In this document: piece after piece, positions 53,533 through 64,000 of the stretch
Position numbering within the stretch: the stretch's first letter is position 1
Layout of the letters: the number at the start of each line of letters is the position of its first letter
NCBI GenBank assembly: GCA_002077065.1
Contig: NAJO01000043.1
Location: 248,001 to 312,000, forward strand
DNA: 64,000 bases
Reading direction: 5' to 3'
DNA from: Cryoendolithus antarcticus
Lineage: Eukaryota > Ascomycota > Dothideomycetes > Cladosporiales > Cladosporiaceae
Translations under genes and position numbers: made by a program
Notes under the pieces: model-generated
What the model was told of the DNA's origin: nothing
What the model saw: only the letters and a program-made list of their open reading frames with translations
The model's database searches: none

Positions 53533-56484
53533 ATGAACAACTCCATCTACAGCACCCTGCCCAATGCCAACCACTATGACCTCGGCGGCAACGGCTCGCC
53601 CTTCCAGCCGCAACTGCGGAATGGCAATCAGAACTTGACTCCGGCCTTCTCTAACCAGACCTTCCAAACGGCCCCAACAATACCTCAGAAGCGCGACCAC
53701 AATGGCATGCCCTCCGGGTCTCCCGCACCTGGCCAGCAGTCGCAACAGTTCTCTAACGCGCCTAACCCATACGCGCACCTTCAGCAGCCAGGATCCGCAC
53801 AAGCCACGCCTTCCCCGACTATGCAGAACCAGCAATTTCGCCAGCCCTCGCAGCAACCGCGCATGCAAAACGCCTCACCTAGTCCCTTCCCTTCGCAACA
53901 GCCGACTGGGTATGGCACGCAGATGTCGCCTGCGCCTAGACAGAACAACGGTCAGCCTGGGAATGTTCAGCCCAACGGCGCAATGGCCAACTTCAATCCC
54001 CAGTATGGCATGGCACAGAATGCGCAGATGCAGCAAGGTATGCAGAACCAGATGAACGCGCAAATGCAGAGGCAATACCAGCTGCGACTCCTGCAACAAC
54101 AAGCAGCAATGCGACAACAGAATGGCGGCATTGTCCCTCCCCGCACGGCTACTGGGCAAACTGGAGGGATGTACAACGCTGCTGCGTCAATGCAACAAGG
54201 TGGTCAACAGATGCCTAATGGCCAAGGCGGAGGCCCAGTGCAGAACGCAGCGATGATGCAAGCCCAAGCGAAGCGAAAACAGTTCCTGCAGCAGTGCCAG
54301 TCGAACTCAATGCAGCAAGGTCGCCAGTTCAACCCGAACCCCATGATCGGTCAGAAGGTCGTGGATCTCTATCAGTTGTTCCAGGTCGTTGTCCAGATGG
54401 GCGGGTCCACGCAGGTGGAGCGCACAGGACAGTGGCAGACAGCTGGCGCCAAACTCGGCTTCATGGGTCCTGGATACGAGAATACAGGCGAGCAGCTGAA
54501 GATGCTGTACCTCAACTCGGTCCTGGGATACGAGCAGATGTGGCATCGGGCGCGGCAAAACCAAAAGATGGAGCAAGCACGACAACAGGCACATCAGATG
54601 GCTGGATACGGACCGACTGCACAGAGCTCGCCTACGAAGACTATGCAGCCGCCGCCTCAGCAGGCTCAGATGAATCAGTACAGTCAAGCTCAGCAAGCGC
54701 AGCTCGTACAGCAGATGCAACAGAACCAGGCCCTGCAGCAAGCGACGCCCACACAGTCCAATGCGTCATTACCACAGAATGGAGTGTCGACACCTCAGCA
54801 GACAATGGGCGGACTCGGCACGATACATCATCGACGCAGCGGTAGTATGCGCAGAGGCGATGGAGCACCGTCTGCGTTCCCTGGCTCCACTGTGCCTTCG
54901 CCTGGGCAGAAGGTGCAGCGCTCTCCATCCATTAAGCAGGAAGCTGTGGGTGCGGTAATGAAGAGCGAAGAGCCGCAGAGCAGCAACTACGAACCGCTCA
55001 CCAAGACTGTGGAAACAGACGGCGGGCTGGATGTAGCAGTGCTCAATGAGCTCGGAACGCACATACAACGAGCGATGCCGCAGATGCCTAGCGTTGACGA
55101 GATGGGAGTAATTGACACGCGAGCGATTGCACTCAGTCTTGCATCTGGAATCCATGCTGAGGTGCGATACGCGCTGGATGCCCTTGCTATCGTCTCTATG
55201 GATCAGCGGATCATGTTCGATCTCGAAAAGTGCGACGATCTTACCGACATCATCATGGACTGCGCAGGGGATCAGCTGGACCTACTTTCTGATGAAGCCG
55301 TCGAGGTCTCCGACGCAATCGATCTCCCATCCTACGAGTCCATTCTGCGAGACTCCAAGATCGAAGCAGACACCCTGCAAGATGTTCCTACGTTCGGCAC
55401 GCAAGCTTACGAGCTTGAAAGAGCAGCAGACAAGCTCGTCGCGATCACGACAATACTGCGAAACTTCTCATTTTATGAGCACAATCACCGTCTGCTTACA
55501 ACACCGTCGCTCATAAACTGGCTTAGCAACACGATTCGCCTCATAGGTACTCGGCACATGCTGCTGCGCACCCATCTAAATACCCAAGACTTCTACAAAG
55601 ACATGATCATATTCTTGTCCAACATCACGCAGTCCCTCGAGCTGCCCTCGCGAGACGACGCTCTGCACTTGCTGCACTTCCTACTGGCCTTCGCCCCGCA
55701 GCCCTCGCCCTCCTTGACCGCAGAGTCGGAAACGTCCACCGGTAATTCGACGAACCTCCGCTTCCCGCCGTTCGTCCCAGCAGTCCACCGCTACCTCCCT
55801 CCCGCGCTCGACTGCCTCGCAAAGCTCTTAGCACGTCAAGAGCCAAACCGATCCCTCTACCGCAGCCTTTTTCAACCTACCTCCACCTTCCCATCCTCGA
55901 GCACTGCACCACTGGACCTCTTGACACGCGCCTTCGCACTTGCCATCTCAGTCCTTCCCGACCGCTCCAAAGCTCCACCCGGCAATACGACTCAGCTCCG
56001 CATCGTCGAAGCCAGGAAAGCTTACCTTACACAAGGCATGCTAGCAGCCGACATCCTCAGCTCACTCGCGCCTGCCAACGACGCTCAGCTCGCGCGATCA
56101 TGGCTTGAGAGCGAAGACGCGTGGGCGGGAAGCCTCGTCTCCCTTGCCTCCCTGCTCTCCGTAGAGCCACCTCCCCGCAGCGCACCAGGCAAAGGCGGTA
56201 TGGTGCAGCAGCAGCAGTGGGATGTTGACAGCTTCCGACTCATCGCCACACGGGCACTCACGATGGTCAAAAGACTGGCAGAAAGGGCTGGGAGGACTGG
56301 GACGTTAGGGAACGGGTATATAGATCAGGAGGATGGGGAGAACGGTAGTGAAGACAGCAAGTCGAGGAACTGGGATGGCATCCCGCAGGGCCATGCGGTG
56401 ATAGGGGCGCTGATGCTGCCGAATTGCGATAAGGTTAGTTTGGGGTTGTTGTGTGGGTTGCATGAGATGGCTATGCGTGAGTGA
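53533..56484 (+). CDS. SWI1: SWI/SNF chromatin-remodelling subunit Swi1 (ARID domain)
   Basis: The main exon encodes 983 aa. Swi1 is the ARID-bearing core subunit of the SWI/SNF complex and contacts DNA and activators. Seen: a Gln/Asn/Pro/Met-rich N-terminal half typical of this subunit, an ARID-like domain at about 247-340 (KRKQFLQQC ... IGQKVVDLYQLFQVVVQMGG ... LKMLYLNSVLGYEQMW), another Gln-rich linker, and an armadillo-like helical C-terminal region (about 510-980, with AEVRYALDALAIVS and LERAADKLVAITTILRNFSF). The end is uncertain: just before the stop there is a strong GTGAGTAAG donor, and downstream sequence in another phase reads like the family's last helix (EVEAWIARAVLRR, ending at 56604). 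Simple splicing to the nearest AG does not restore that phase; an acceptor at 56543 would. Confidence 0.9.
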   Translation: MNNSIYSTLPNANHYDLGGNGSPFQPQLRNGNQNLTPAFSNQTFQTAPTIPQKRDHNGMPSGSPAPGQQSQQFSNAPNPYAHLQQPGSAQATPSPTMQNQQFRQPSQQPRMQNASPSPFPSQQPTGYGTQMSPAPRQNNGQPGNVQPNGAMANFNPQYGMAQNAQMQQGMQNQMNAQMQRQYQLRLLQQQAAMRQQNGGIVPPRTATGQTGGMYNAAASMQQGGQQMPNGQGGGPVQNAAMMQAQAKRKQFLQQCQSNSMQQGRQFNPNPMIGQKVVDLYQLFQVVVQMGGSTQVERTGQWQTAGAKLGFMGPGYENTGEQLKMLYLNSVLGYEQMWHRARQNQKMEQARQQAHQMAGYGPTAQSSPTKTMQPPPQQAQMNQYSQAQQAQLVQQMQQNQALQQATPTQSNASLPQNGVSTPQQTMGGLGTIHHRRSGSMRRGDGAPSAFPGSTVPSPGQKVQRSPSIKQEAVGAVMKSEEPQSSNYEPLTKTVETDGGLDVAVLNELGTHIQRAMPQMPSVDEMGVIDTRAIALSLASGIHAEVRYALDALAIVSMDQRIMFDLEKCDDLTDIIMDCAGDQLDLLSDEAVEVSDAIDLPSYESILRDSKIEADTLQDVPTFGTQAYELERAADKLVAITTILRNFSFYEHNHRLLTTPSLINWLSNTIRLIGTRHMLLRTHLNTQDFYKDMIIFLSNITQSLELPSRDDALHLLHFLLAFAPQPSPSLTAESETSTGNSTNLRFPPFVPAVHRYLPPALDCLAKLLARQEPNRSLYRSLFQPTSTFPSSSTAPLDLLTRAFALAISVLPDRSKAPPGNTTQLRIVEARKAYLTQGMLAADILSSLAPANDAQLARSWLESEDAWAGSLVSLASLLSVEPPPRSAPGKGGMVQQQQWDVDSFRLIATRALTMVKRLAERAGRTGTLGNGYIDQEDGENGSEDSKSRNWDGIPQGHAVIGALMLPNCDKVSLGLLCGLHEMAMRE

Positions 56485-56733
56485 GTAAGTTCATTTTCAT
56501 GGTACTAATACGGACGCTGCTAGGACGAACAGCCTAACGAAAGGCAAGAGGTCGAGGCTTGGATTGCTCGCGCGGTACTGCGGCGGAGCGTGTCGAGTGT
56601 ATAGGGGAGTATTGTAAAGTACTTGTGCTAGAAAGTAGAGCTGTGCATACCACTGCCAAACGCCTTTGCTGCCAAGGTCATCTATGTGTATCATGCTATA
56701 GAAGGTACTCATCTCACTGACTAGGCCAACCCG

Positions 56734-57826
56734 CTACCCCTGCAGCTCACTCGCACCATTAGCATGATGACACGTCCCCGTCGCAAAGCTGCTCAACGGG
56801 CTCGCCAGGAAGACATAAGCCGTGCCAATCTCCACTGGCATACCCGGCCTGTTGATCGGCGCCTCGTTGATCCCCAGACCTTTCATTGCATCGGCAGGAA
56901 GGTTGTTAGTAGCAGGCTGCAGCGGCGTCCAGATCACGCCTGGCGCTACCGCGTTTACGCGGATGCCGCGGGGCGCTTGTTGTTGTGCGAGAGCGCGCGT
57001 AAAGGAGACAATGGCGCCTTTGGTGGAGGAGTAGTCGACTAGGGCAGGGTTGCCCATGTCTGGATCATTGTCAGTACCGGATTGCCTATTCAGGAAGTGA
57101 GGAGGGCACTTACAGCCGGCTACGGAAGCGGTGTTGATTATGTTGTCGCCGCGCTTCATGTGTGGTAGTGCGTATTTGGCGAGTGCGATCATGGGAATGA
57201 TGTTCGTCTGGAAAGTGGCTTGGACAACGTCAAGGTCGATCTTGGAGTGATCCATGCAGGCTTCTTGCATGGAGGCTGGATTTGTTGTCAGCATCTACTC
57301 GAACGTGGTTGTTCTCTTCGGCATAATATACCATTGTTGACGAGCACGTTCAGCCTGCCATGCACCGTCATATGCTCATCGATAATACTCTTGCAAACTT
57401 CCATTGACTTCAGATCTCCCACGATGCCGTGAGCTTTGCGACCTTCCTTCTCAATCTGCTTGATCGTCCACTCGGCATCCTCCTTCTCCTCTGCCAGGTA
57501 GCAGATCGTGATGTCAGCTCCCTCGCGAGCCATGAGTATCGCAGCTGATCTGCCTATCCCCGAGTCTCCTCCAGTGATCAAGACAGCCTTGTCCTGGAGC
57601 AGGCCGCGGCCCTCATACTCCTTGAGGTATGGCTTCCCATCTTTATCCCAGAACTCAAGCTGGGTCCAGGAAGCCGGAGGGTTAAGGTGCTTCTCGAGGC
57701 CAGCGCTGTCACTCTGATCTTGAGGCTCGAGGAAGGCCGTGTAGGCAGTGGGTCTGTGTGTGATATGAGTACATCAAATGAGGAACAAATGTCCGCGAAT
57801 TCTTACGCGAGGTCTTGCTTAGACAT
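56734..57826 (-). CDS. short-chain dehydrogenase/reductase (SDR)
   Basis: Four exons (57807-57826, 57332-57753, 57114-57275, 56734-57059) give 309 aa. The first coding exon is only 20 nt. SDRs use NAD(P)H to oxidise or reduce alcohols and ketones; this one looks like the glucose/ribitol-dehydrogenase or YghA-like group. Seen: an N-terminal extension (residues 1-60) with the YLKEYEGRGLLQDK block; the cofactor motif TGGDSGIGR (about 67-75); NVLVNNAS; NTASVAG; the catalytic YSSTK (Tyr and Lys four apart); and RVNAVAPGVIWTPL. Intron 3 (57060-57113) is an exact frame-preserving 54 nt; retaining it would add 18 residues between the Ser and Tyr of the active site. The substrate is unknown. Confidence 0.92.
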
Positions 57827-58492
57827 GTTTTCAGTTTGTGCGAGGTATGGTACGATATGCTTTATTGGGTGGCGAAAGTAACCATCCAATTGTCAGAGCG
57901 AAAGGAGAGGACGAAGAAAGCAATACCACTACCATCAGATTGAGCCTTAGATTCTTTTACCAGTCTAGCGAAATGCCCAACAACAAGCTCATCGATGGCC
58001 GTCAACGTGACGTAACTCGGGTGCCCAGCGCGTCCATGGGGCACTCCGCTTGTCTGCATGGGGAGCAATCCCATGGGAGGTCGTTGAGCCTGTAGCCCAC
58101 GGACGGTGTTGGTGCGGTCACAGGAGGCGTGGCGAGCAGTGCCATCTGAGGGGTTGCAGTTCGAATCAATGTAGTGAAGGCAGCAACGGATTCAGATGAC
58201 TCCGCGCAACTCATGCCTCGACGATCCGAGGTCTTCGACTGGCCCAAAGCTGTCGCGTGCGCAGATGTGACATTAGCGGAGAGCTATATTGAAGACCGTG
58301 ACGTATGAAGTCCGACGAGGCATGCAGAACAAATTAATTGGTGCTATGAAGTGGAAACATGGCGGAAGTGGCAGCTTGACATGAGGCAGTCGGGCATTCG
58401 GGAGACTTTCGTCCGAAGCACAGACATATGCATGGCCATCACTTCGCCTGCGAACATGTACAGTTCCTTCAATCACTCGATCGCATCTCATC
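57827..58492. other. divergent promoter region
   Basis: The upstream region of the SDR gene (-) and the COA6 gene (+). Nothing further supported. Confidence 0.5.
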
Positions 58493-58933
58493 ATGTCCTG
58501 GTTCACGCCCACCTCTCCCTCTTCCACTCTGGCCAACCCTAAGGCCAGCGACGACGGCGGCTTCATCGCGCCAGACAGGACCGCGCGATCGCAATGCTGG
58601 GAGGGGCGAGATAGCTTCTTCGTATGTCTCGAGAAGAACGGGATAGTAGACTCCGTCAAGGAGGATGCGAAGGCACGGGAACATTGCGCGCCAGAGCTGA
58701 AGGATTTTGAGAAGGTGTGCGCGAGTAGTTGGGTATGTTCTGGCGATGACAATGATGGAGAAATGCAGAGCAGAACAGCACACTGATCGTTGCAGGTCAC
58801 ATATTTCAAGAAGCGACGAGTGATGGAACATCAGCGAGACTTGACGATCAAGAAGCTGGCTGCTGAAGGTGCGACACCGATGGAGGGCTCAAGCGCAGGT
58901 GGAGCCGGTGCTGCTGCTCTGAGAGGCAAATGA
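58493..58933 (+). CDS. COA6: cytochrome c oxidase assembly factor 6 (Coa6)
   Basis: Two exons (58493-58732 and 58796-58933) with a 63-nt intron give 125 aa. Coa6 is a small intermembrane-space protein that helps deliver copper to the CuA site of cytochrome c oxidase subunit 2. Seen: a twin-Cys helical hairpin, CWEGRDSFFVC (Cx9C) and CAPELKDFEKVC (Cx10C), the exact spacing of Coa6, followed by the conserved WVTYFKKRRV, whose W-V join lies across the intron. The extension after it is Ala/Gly/Ser-rich. There is no presequence, consistent with import by the Mia40 pathway. Confidence 0.95.
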
Positions 58934-60129
58934 GCAGTGTCAGCTCGCTTGTCATTCATGGGCGATTGTACTATGACCCAGCCGACTCGCTCTCATGGAT
59001 CTCACCCTATGCACCGCCGAAACTCTCTGACTGTCATCGAATGGACCACACGATCGCCCTCGATTTCGGGTCTGACTGTCCCGCAGGCGCGCCCCGTGGC
59101 AGTCAATTTGCGACTGTGGAGATTTGAGTACCGACGCACCAGAGGGCTTCTCAACCGTCACGAGTCCTTGCAGTCGGCCCTCGAAGCTCAGCAGCTTGCC
59201 ACAGAGATTAGCGTGGCAGCGAATCCAGCTCTGCTGAGATAAGATCGGACACTGACCCTGCCTGCTCGAAATATGAGGCGGTTGATGAACGCTGTAGGAT
59301 ATCGAGCCGTGGATGGCAGCTATGCACGATGGGCGTTTGACACGCCATATGTACTGTACAAGACGTGCTGCCTTGTAATAGCACGCATGACGGTATCACT
59401 TGCACTAAGGTCTCTCCGTATCGAGAACAGTAGCGATCTGCAGTGCCATAACCGCGATTCGTATAACCGGAGCTGCTAATGGACAGCGTTGTAGTATGTC
59501 CAGTGCTGCCCTCGTCCGCTCCATCTATCCTGTCGCAGAAGCAGCTTCGTGTCCGAGGCACGTATCAGTATATCATTGGCGTGACTGGGTATGGACGTGC
59601 ATGAAGATGACTGAGCCACTACTCATCTTGAACACCTGGCCTGGTCGCTGTTGCATAGAAGTACCGGCATGGGGTATGGCAATTCGAGCTTCCCCATACG
59701 AGCGGCAAGTGCGGAAGCTAGCACCACGCGCCACTGGGGCATATCTACATCGACGTGTACACGTCGTGATCACTCATATAAAACGTACATACCCGACCTG
59801 TTGGTTGAGGAGGAGGAGAGAGTCGCGAATATCTGGACAGGCGCGGCGCATTAGGAAGCATATCTCGTGCTGAACGAAAGCCGTATTGCCGACTTCACGG
59901 GATCTCATGTCAACGACTCTAGGATCGTCTCCGTTCTAGTAGTCGTTACACATGACGGAGAGGCCTCGAGTTTCCCGCAAGCATACATCGGACTGAAGCG
60001 TCTCCCTAAGCGTAATTACTGCACGACATATGGGCGCGCGACACGGGATCGAGACCGACATCCGCTGGCCAGACCAGCACTGAACGCCGGAGCACCTCGA
60101 CTCCATATATCTACAGCGGCGTCGCCAAT
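58934..60129. other. intergenic, 1.2 kb, upstream of WC-1
   Basis: Probably the promoter and long leader of the photoreceptor gene. The open frames here are short and mixed in phase. Confidence 0.45.
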
Positions 60130-63100
60130 ATGAACGGCTATCAGTATGGAAGCACTGGCTATGGTACCAACGGTACTCCGGCCGGGGGCGCCTCAGGCGG
60201 CGGCAATATGTTCAACATGGCGCAAGACGGCATGACTGGGGCGATGGGAAGTGGACAGACCTTGGACGACATCGTCAACCAGAACGCAGACGTCATGCGG
60301 CGGCAATCCATGCCGCCGCAATACGCCGGGGTCCATCAGGGCGACTTCGACGAGAGCATGCGGAATATGTCTGGGATGATGGAGTTCAATGGTGGGTCGC
60401 CAGCCGGGCCCATAACAGGGTACCAGTTCGACCCCAGTCTTGCGATTGATGCTGGAGAGTCGACAGCAGTCGCAGCGGCGATCGCACCAAGGGCGAGAAC
60501 AGGCGATCACAGTCGGCGGCAGTCTGGCGTGGACATTGCTCTGAACACTTCATTCCCGAATATGCCCCAGGACTACAGCGGTATCATGTCTGCCAACGCC
60601 GCGTTCTCATCTCCAGCGCATCAGCAAAGTGCGATGGACTTGGGCATGGACAGCCCGTATGTTGCGCCGGCCATGGGTGGGCAGATTGATTACGCCGTTG
60701 ACCCTAGCGGAGTGCCAAACCCGGCCGGTGCGGAGACGATGCACATGAACATGTACAGTCAACCGCAGTTCAATCAACGAATGGTGCAGGCATCTCTGGG
60801 ACCGCCATCACAGACAAGTAACACCGCACACACACCTTCACGTGATCCGGGTGGTGGCACGCCTTATGGCAACAGACCTGGCGTAAATGCATCGCGCAAC
60901 CCATCTCGCACGCAGAGCATGCGTCTCGGCAATACGTCTAGCCCGCGACCGAAGCTTAATACGCCACGTTCCTCGACGATGGGCGGCACAACTCCTACAC
61001 AGCCCCAGCAGCCGCGACGGCGGGAGTCCAGAGACGAAGGGTTTCCTGCGCAGCCACAATATCCCGTGAAAGACTCTGCGCAAGACCGCGGAGTGAATAC
61101 TGTTAGTCGGTATGACGGTGTGAATGGACCTATCCCGATCTCGAATCAGAACTACAACCCGAACAACCAGGGCTTCGCCTGGGAACCGCGGGAAGGAGGA
61201 TGGCCTTCAACATTAGCAGGCAAGCCGCATTCGCAGACTTCGTATCGAGGGGCGTATTCCTCGACGGGGTTTGACATGCTTGGGGTTTTGGTGGGCACCT
61301 TCGGACCAAGCTCTAACAGGAACACAATGCTGACATCGCGTAGATGCGGGTGGCCACGCGACCGAACCCCAAAATCAACATCGGCTCTGTCGATCTGTCA
61401 TGTGCATTTGTGGTATGCGACGCCAGCGAGCACGACTTCCCCATCGTGCACATAAGTACGTCAGAGCCTTGCGATTTGTTTGAACAATTCCACCGCTGAC
61501 AATACAAAGGCGACAACTTCGAGCGCTTGACCGGCTACACCAAGCATATGATCCTGGGGCGCAATTGCCGCTTCCTCCAGTCGCCTGACGGAAACGTCAC
61601 AGCAGGCGTTCGTCGGAAGTACGTCGACGATGACTCTGTGCTGTACCTGAAGAACATGATCAATATGCGACAAGAGTCGCAAATCTCACTCATCAACTAT
61701 CGAAGAGGCGGACAGCCGTTCATGAATTTATTGACTATGATCCCGATCTCTTGGGAAGATAGCACCCAGGTCAAGTACTTCGTCGGGTTCCAGGTGGATC
61801 TGGTCGAGCAGCCCTCAGCAGTCACAAATAAGAACCCCGATGGAACTTACAGCATCAACTATCAGAGAGGCATGTCGATGCCGCCATACGTGCTCAATGC
61901 GCCTGAGATAGCTACTCAAACGGAACCAGGGCAGACAGTGCCTCGTGATGATGTTTCGACAATCCTGAGCACGATAGGCTCAGGCGAGTCAGAGTATGCG
62001 AAGCGCATGTGGGACAAGGTGGGTTGTAATGCACGATGCATATGCGTTCGCGATCTAAACGAAGTAGCTGCTGACAGACCAAACAGGTGCTTCTTGAAAA
62101 CACGGACGATGTCGTGCATGTCCTTTCACTCAAAGGTCTCTTTCAATGGGTCTCGCCATCATCATCGCGAGTATTGGAGTACGAGCCTAGCGAGCTCATC
62201 GGCATGGCTTTGAGCTCTGTCTGTCACCCCAGTGACATTGTGCCTACAACTCGAAGTCTGAAGGACACCTCGACCGGCGCATCGGTAGACGTCGCGTTCC
62301 GAATACGACGCAAAAACAGCGGCTACATGTGGTTTGAAGCACACGGCTCGCTTCACACCGAGCAGGGTAAAGGTCGAAAGTCGATCATCATGGTCGGCCG
62401 TGAGCGCCCAGTGTACACACTCAGCAAAAGCGACATCCTTGCGACCGGCGGCATCGGCGAAAACGAGCTTTGGACCAAAATGTCCACCTCCGGCATGTTC
62501 CTCTTCGTCTCCTCGAACGTGCGACAGCTCCTCGACCGTCAGCCGGAAGACATGGTGGGCATTAGCATTCAGTCCCTGACCCGCCAAGAGTCCCGCGGTG
62601 ACTTCAATCGCATCCTCGAGCACGCTCGCACAGGCAAGAAGGCCTCAGTCAAGCATGAGATGATCAATCGTCGCGGCCAGGTCTTGTCGGCCTACACAAC
62701 CCTGTACCCTGGCGACGCCCTGGAAGGCCAGAAACCGACTTTCATCGTCGCGCAAACCCGCCTGATTAAGTATTCCCGCGGCACGCCCTCCATCAGACCG
62801 CCCATGTACTCCAAAGATGACCGCGGCTCCAACGAGTCCGGCCAGTCCGCCATCTCTGGTATGACTGGAATGACCGACTCCCGCACCCACCGTGGCGACA
62901 CTACCCCCCAGTCCTCCACGAACGGCGGCCGCTATATGAACACCAATGGCTCCGCCATAACGTACAGTGGCCAGAACGGTCTGATCATAGGACGGCAAGA
63001 CCACTCCCTAGCATCTGAAGACAATCTCTTTGATGAGCTGAAGACCACGAAGCCTTCGTCCTGGCAATACGAGATCCGACAACTGGAGAAGAAGAATCGC

Positions 63101-63662
63101 ATGCTAGCTGAAGAGGTGCAGGCGCTGATTGCGGCTAAGAAGAAGAGGAAGAGGAGGAAAGGGGCAGGGAATCAGCAAAAGGATTGTGCGAACTGTCATA
63201 CGAGGGTTACGCCGGAGTGGCGGAGAGGACCAAGTGGGCAGAGGGATCTGTGTAATAGTTGTGGCTTGCGGTGGGCGAAAGTCGTAAGCAATCTCGTCTA
63301 CTCACCCGCAAGGCTTACACAATTCTAACCATCAGCTACAGAACGGGAGAGTCTCCCCACGCACCTCCTCTCAACATTCCGCCGGCGGCTCGGACAAAGC
63401 GTCCAAGACTTCCGCCTCGCCGCGTCACACCTTTACGAACGCGCCTGCTGGTGCCGGGGGGCCTTCGTCTGCCGCGCCTGGTGCTGGGAGCAGCAATAGC
63501 GCGACGTCCGGATTCAAGCATGAGAGTCCAGGTGTGCAGAACACGTCGGCGAGTGGCAGAGAGAGTCCACGCGCGCAGAGACCGCCTGACGGGCACTCGG
63601 CGAGCATGGAGGGCGCTAGTGGGGTGCCGGATAGTATTGATGAGGGGGTGGAGCCGGATTGA
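60130..63662 (+). CDS. WC-1: White Collar-1 blue-light receptor and GATA transcription factor
   Basis: Five exons (60130-61290, 61344-61455, 61510-62018, 62087-63283, 63342-63662) close exactly to 1099 aa. WC-1 binds FAD in its LOV domain, pairs with WC-2, and activates light-responsive and, where present, circadian genes. Seen: a Gly/Ser/Asn/Pro-rich N-terminal region without a polyQ run; the LOV/PAS domain from about residue 390, with [10 protein letters not shown] and GRNCRFLQ (photoactive Cys444); two further PAS domains (about 595-790, with [13 protein letters not shown] and [14 protein letters not shown]); a basic nuclear signal KKKRKRRKG; and a GATA zinc finger CxNC-x18-CNSC at 961-985. 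The start of the LOV domain and its SDNF motif exist only after splicing introns 1 and 2. The Ser-rich tail follows the last intron. Confidence 0.96.
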
Positions 63663-64000
63663 GCGTGCTACTGCGTGCGATGGGTGTGATAATTGAGCGA
63701 CTTGGTGGGCTTCACTTGGCTACTTGAGTGGGGAGAACTGCTTTGCATAGCTGGTGTGTCGATACCCAAATTTGAGAAGTCACGACTCGAGTGCGTTCCT
63801 GGCGTGCACGATGTGTCAGCTCGAGTCAGATATGAGCGCGCCATGGAGTGAGAGGGCTAATGCTATAAGTGATACCCTCACGGCGAGACATCTGAGGCAA
63901 TGGAAGCCGACGGCTGCAATCTTCCTGACTGGCTGGAGCTTATGATCAGCATATAGGGCGGGATGAAGAGCAGAGCTAGACGTGACAGGAAAGTGTCGTT
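63663..64000. other. intergenic, right edge
   Basis: 3' flank of the WC-1 gene; nothing else seen. Confidence 0.5.

Noticed and set aside
58120..58190. gttcgaatc T-loop-like sequence near 58150
   Set aside because: No matching stems; not a tRNA.
1..64000. CRISPR array, transposon, terminal inverted repeats, rRNA
   Set aside because: I found no regularly spaced repeats, transposase-like protein or rRNA segments by eye. Short or degenerate elements could have been missed.

Overview
The window is nuclear DNA of a filamentous ascomycete (Pezizomycotina). The signs are short spliceosomal introns (mostly 47-77 nt, GTRNGT...YAG with CTRAC-type branch points), a Zn2Cys6 regulator, a sedolisin, a metacaspase, a CYP52-type P450, and a WC-1 light receptor. 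The gene set and composition would suit a dothideomycete, but that placement is inference. I see no operons, CRISPR array, transposon, rRNA or convincing tRNA.

Layout. 0.7-12 kb: 26S proteasome ATPase Rpt3 (-), a four-exon secreted sedolisin (-), a class II aldolase/adducin-domain protein (-), a Yvc1-type vacuolar TRP channel (+), a metallo-beta-lactamase-fold protein (-) and an HNH-like zinc protein (+). 12-13.9 kb is empty. 13.9-24.5 kb: six-exon metacaspase (+), secreted type-B carboxylesterase (+) convergent with a Zn2Cys6 factor (-), then the ERAD ubiquitin ligase Hrd1 (-). 25.5-29.5 kb: two divergent Ser/Thr-rich, probably GPI-anchored wall proteins; the left one has an in-frame TAG. 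30-38.6 kb: an orphan 190-aa protein (+), a spliced 107-aa Cys-rich protein (-), Sdh assembly factor 3 (-), eRF1 methyltransferase Mtq2 (+), an uncharacterised two-exon protein (-), a TauD-like dioxygenase (+) and Mediator Med9 (-). 38.8-49.3 kb: cofactor-independent phosphoglycerate mutase (+), a GH47 mannosidase with two large insertions (+), CYP52-type P450 with a probable GC-AG intron (+) and an AsaB/CmcJ-like oxidoreductase (-). 49.8-64 kb: uracil-DNA glycosylase (-), the ARID subunit Swi1 (+), an SDR (-), COA6 (+) and WC-1 (+).

Most genes are unrelated housekeeping or lifestyle genes. Protein quality control is represented several times (Rpt3, Hrd1, a class I mannosidase, metacaspase) and so is the cell surface or secretome (sedolisin, esterase, two wall proteins). 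They are interspersed and I would not call them a cluster. Exon joins were worked out by hand from reading frame, splice motifs and family alignment from memory. Frames close in every spliced model given, except the in-frame TAG in the wall-protein gene at 25.5-26.8 kb. The best candidates for something unusual are the internal amber codon in that gene, the two KR-QL sites in the mannosidase insertions, the GC-AG P450 intron, the 374-nt metacaspase intron with a coding-like 5' end, and several conserved-looking proteins without a known function.
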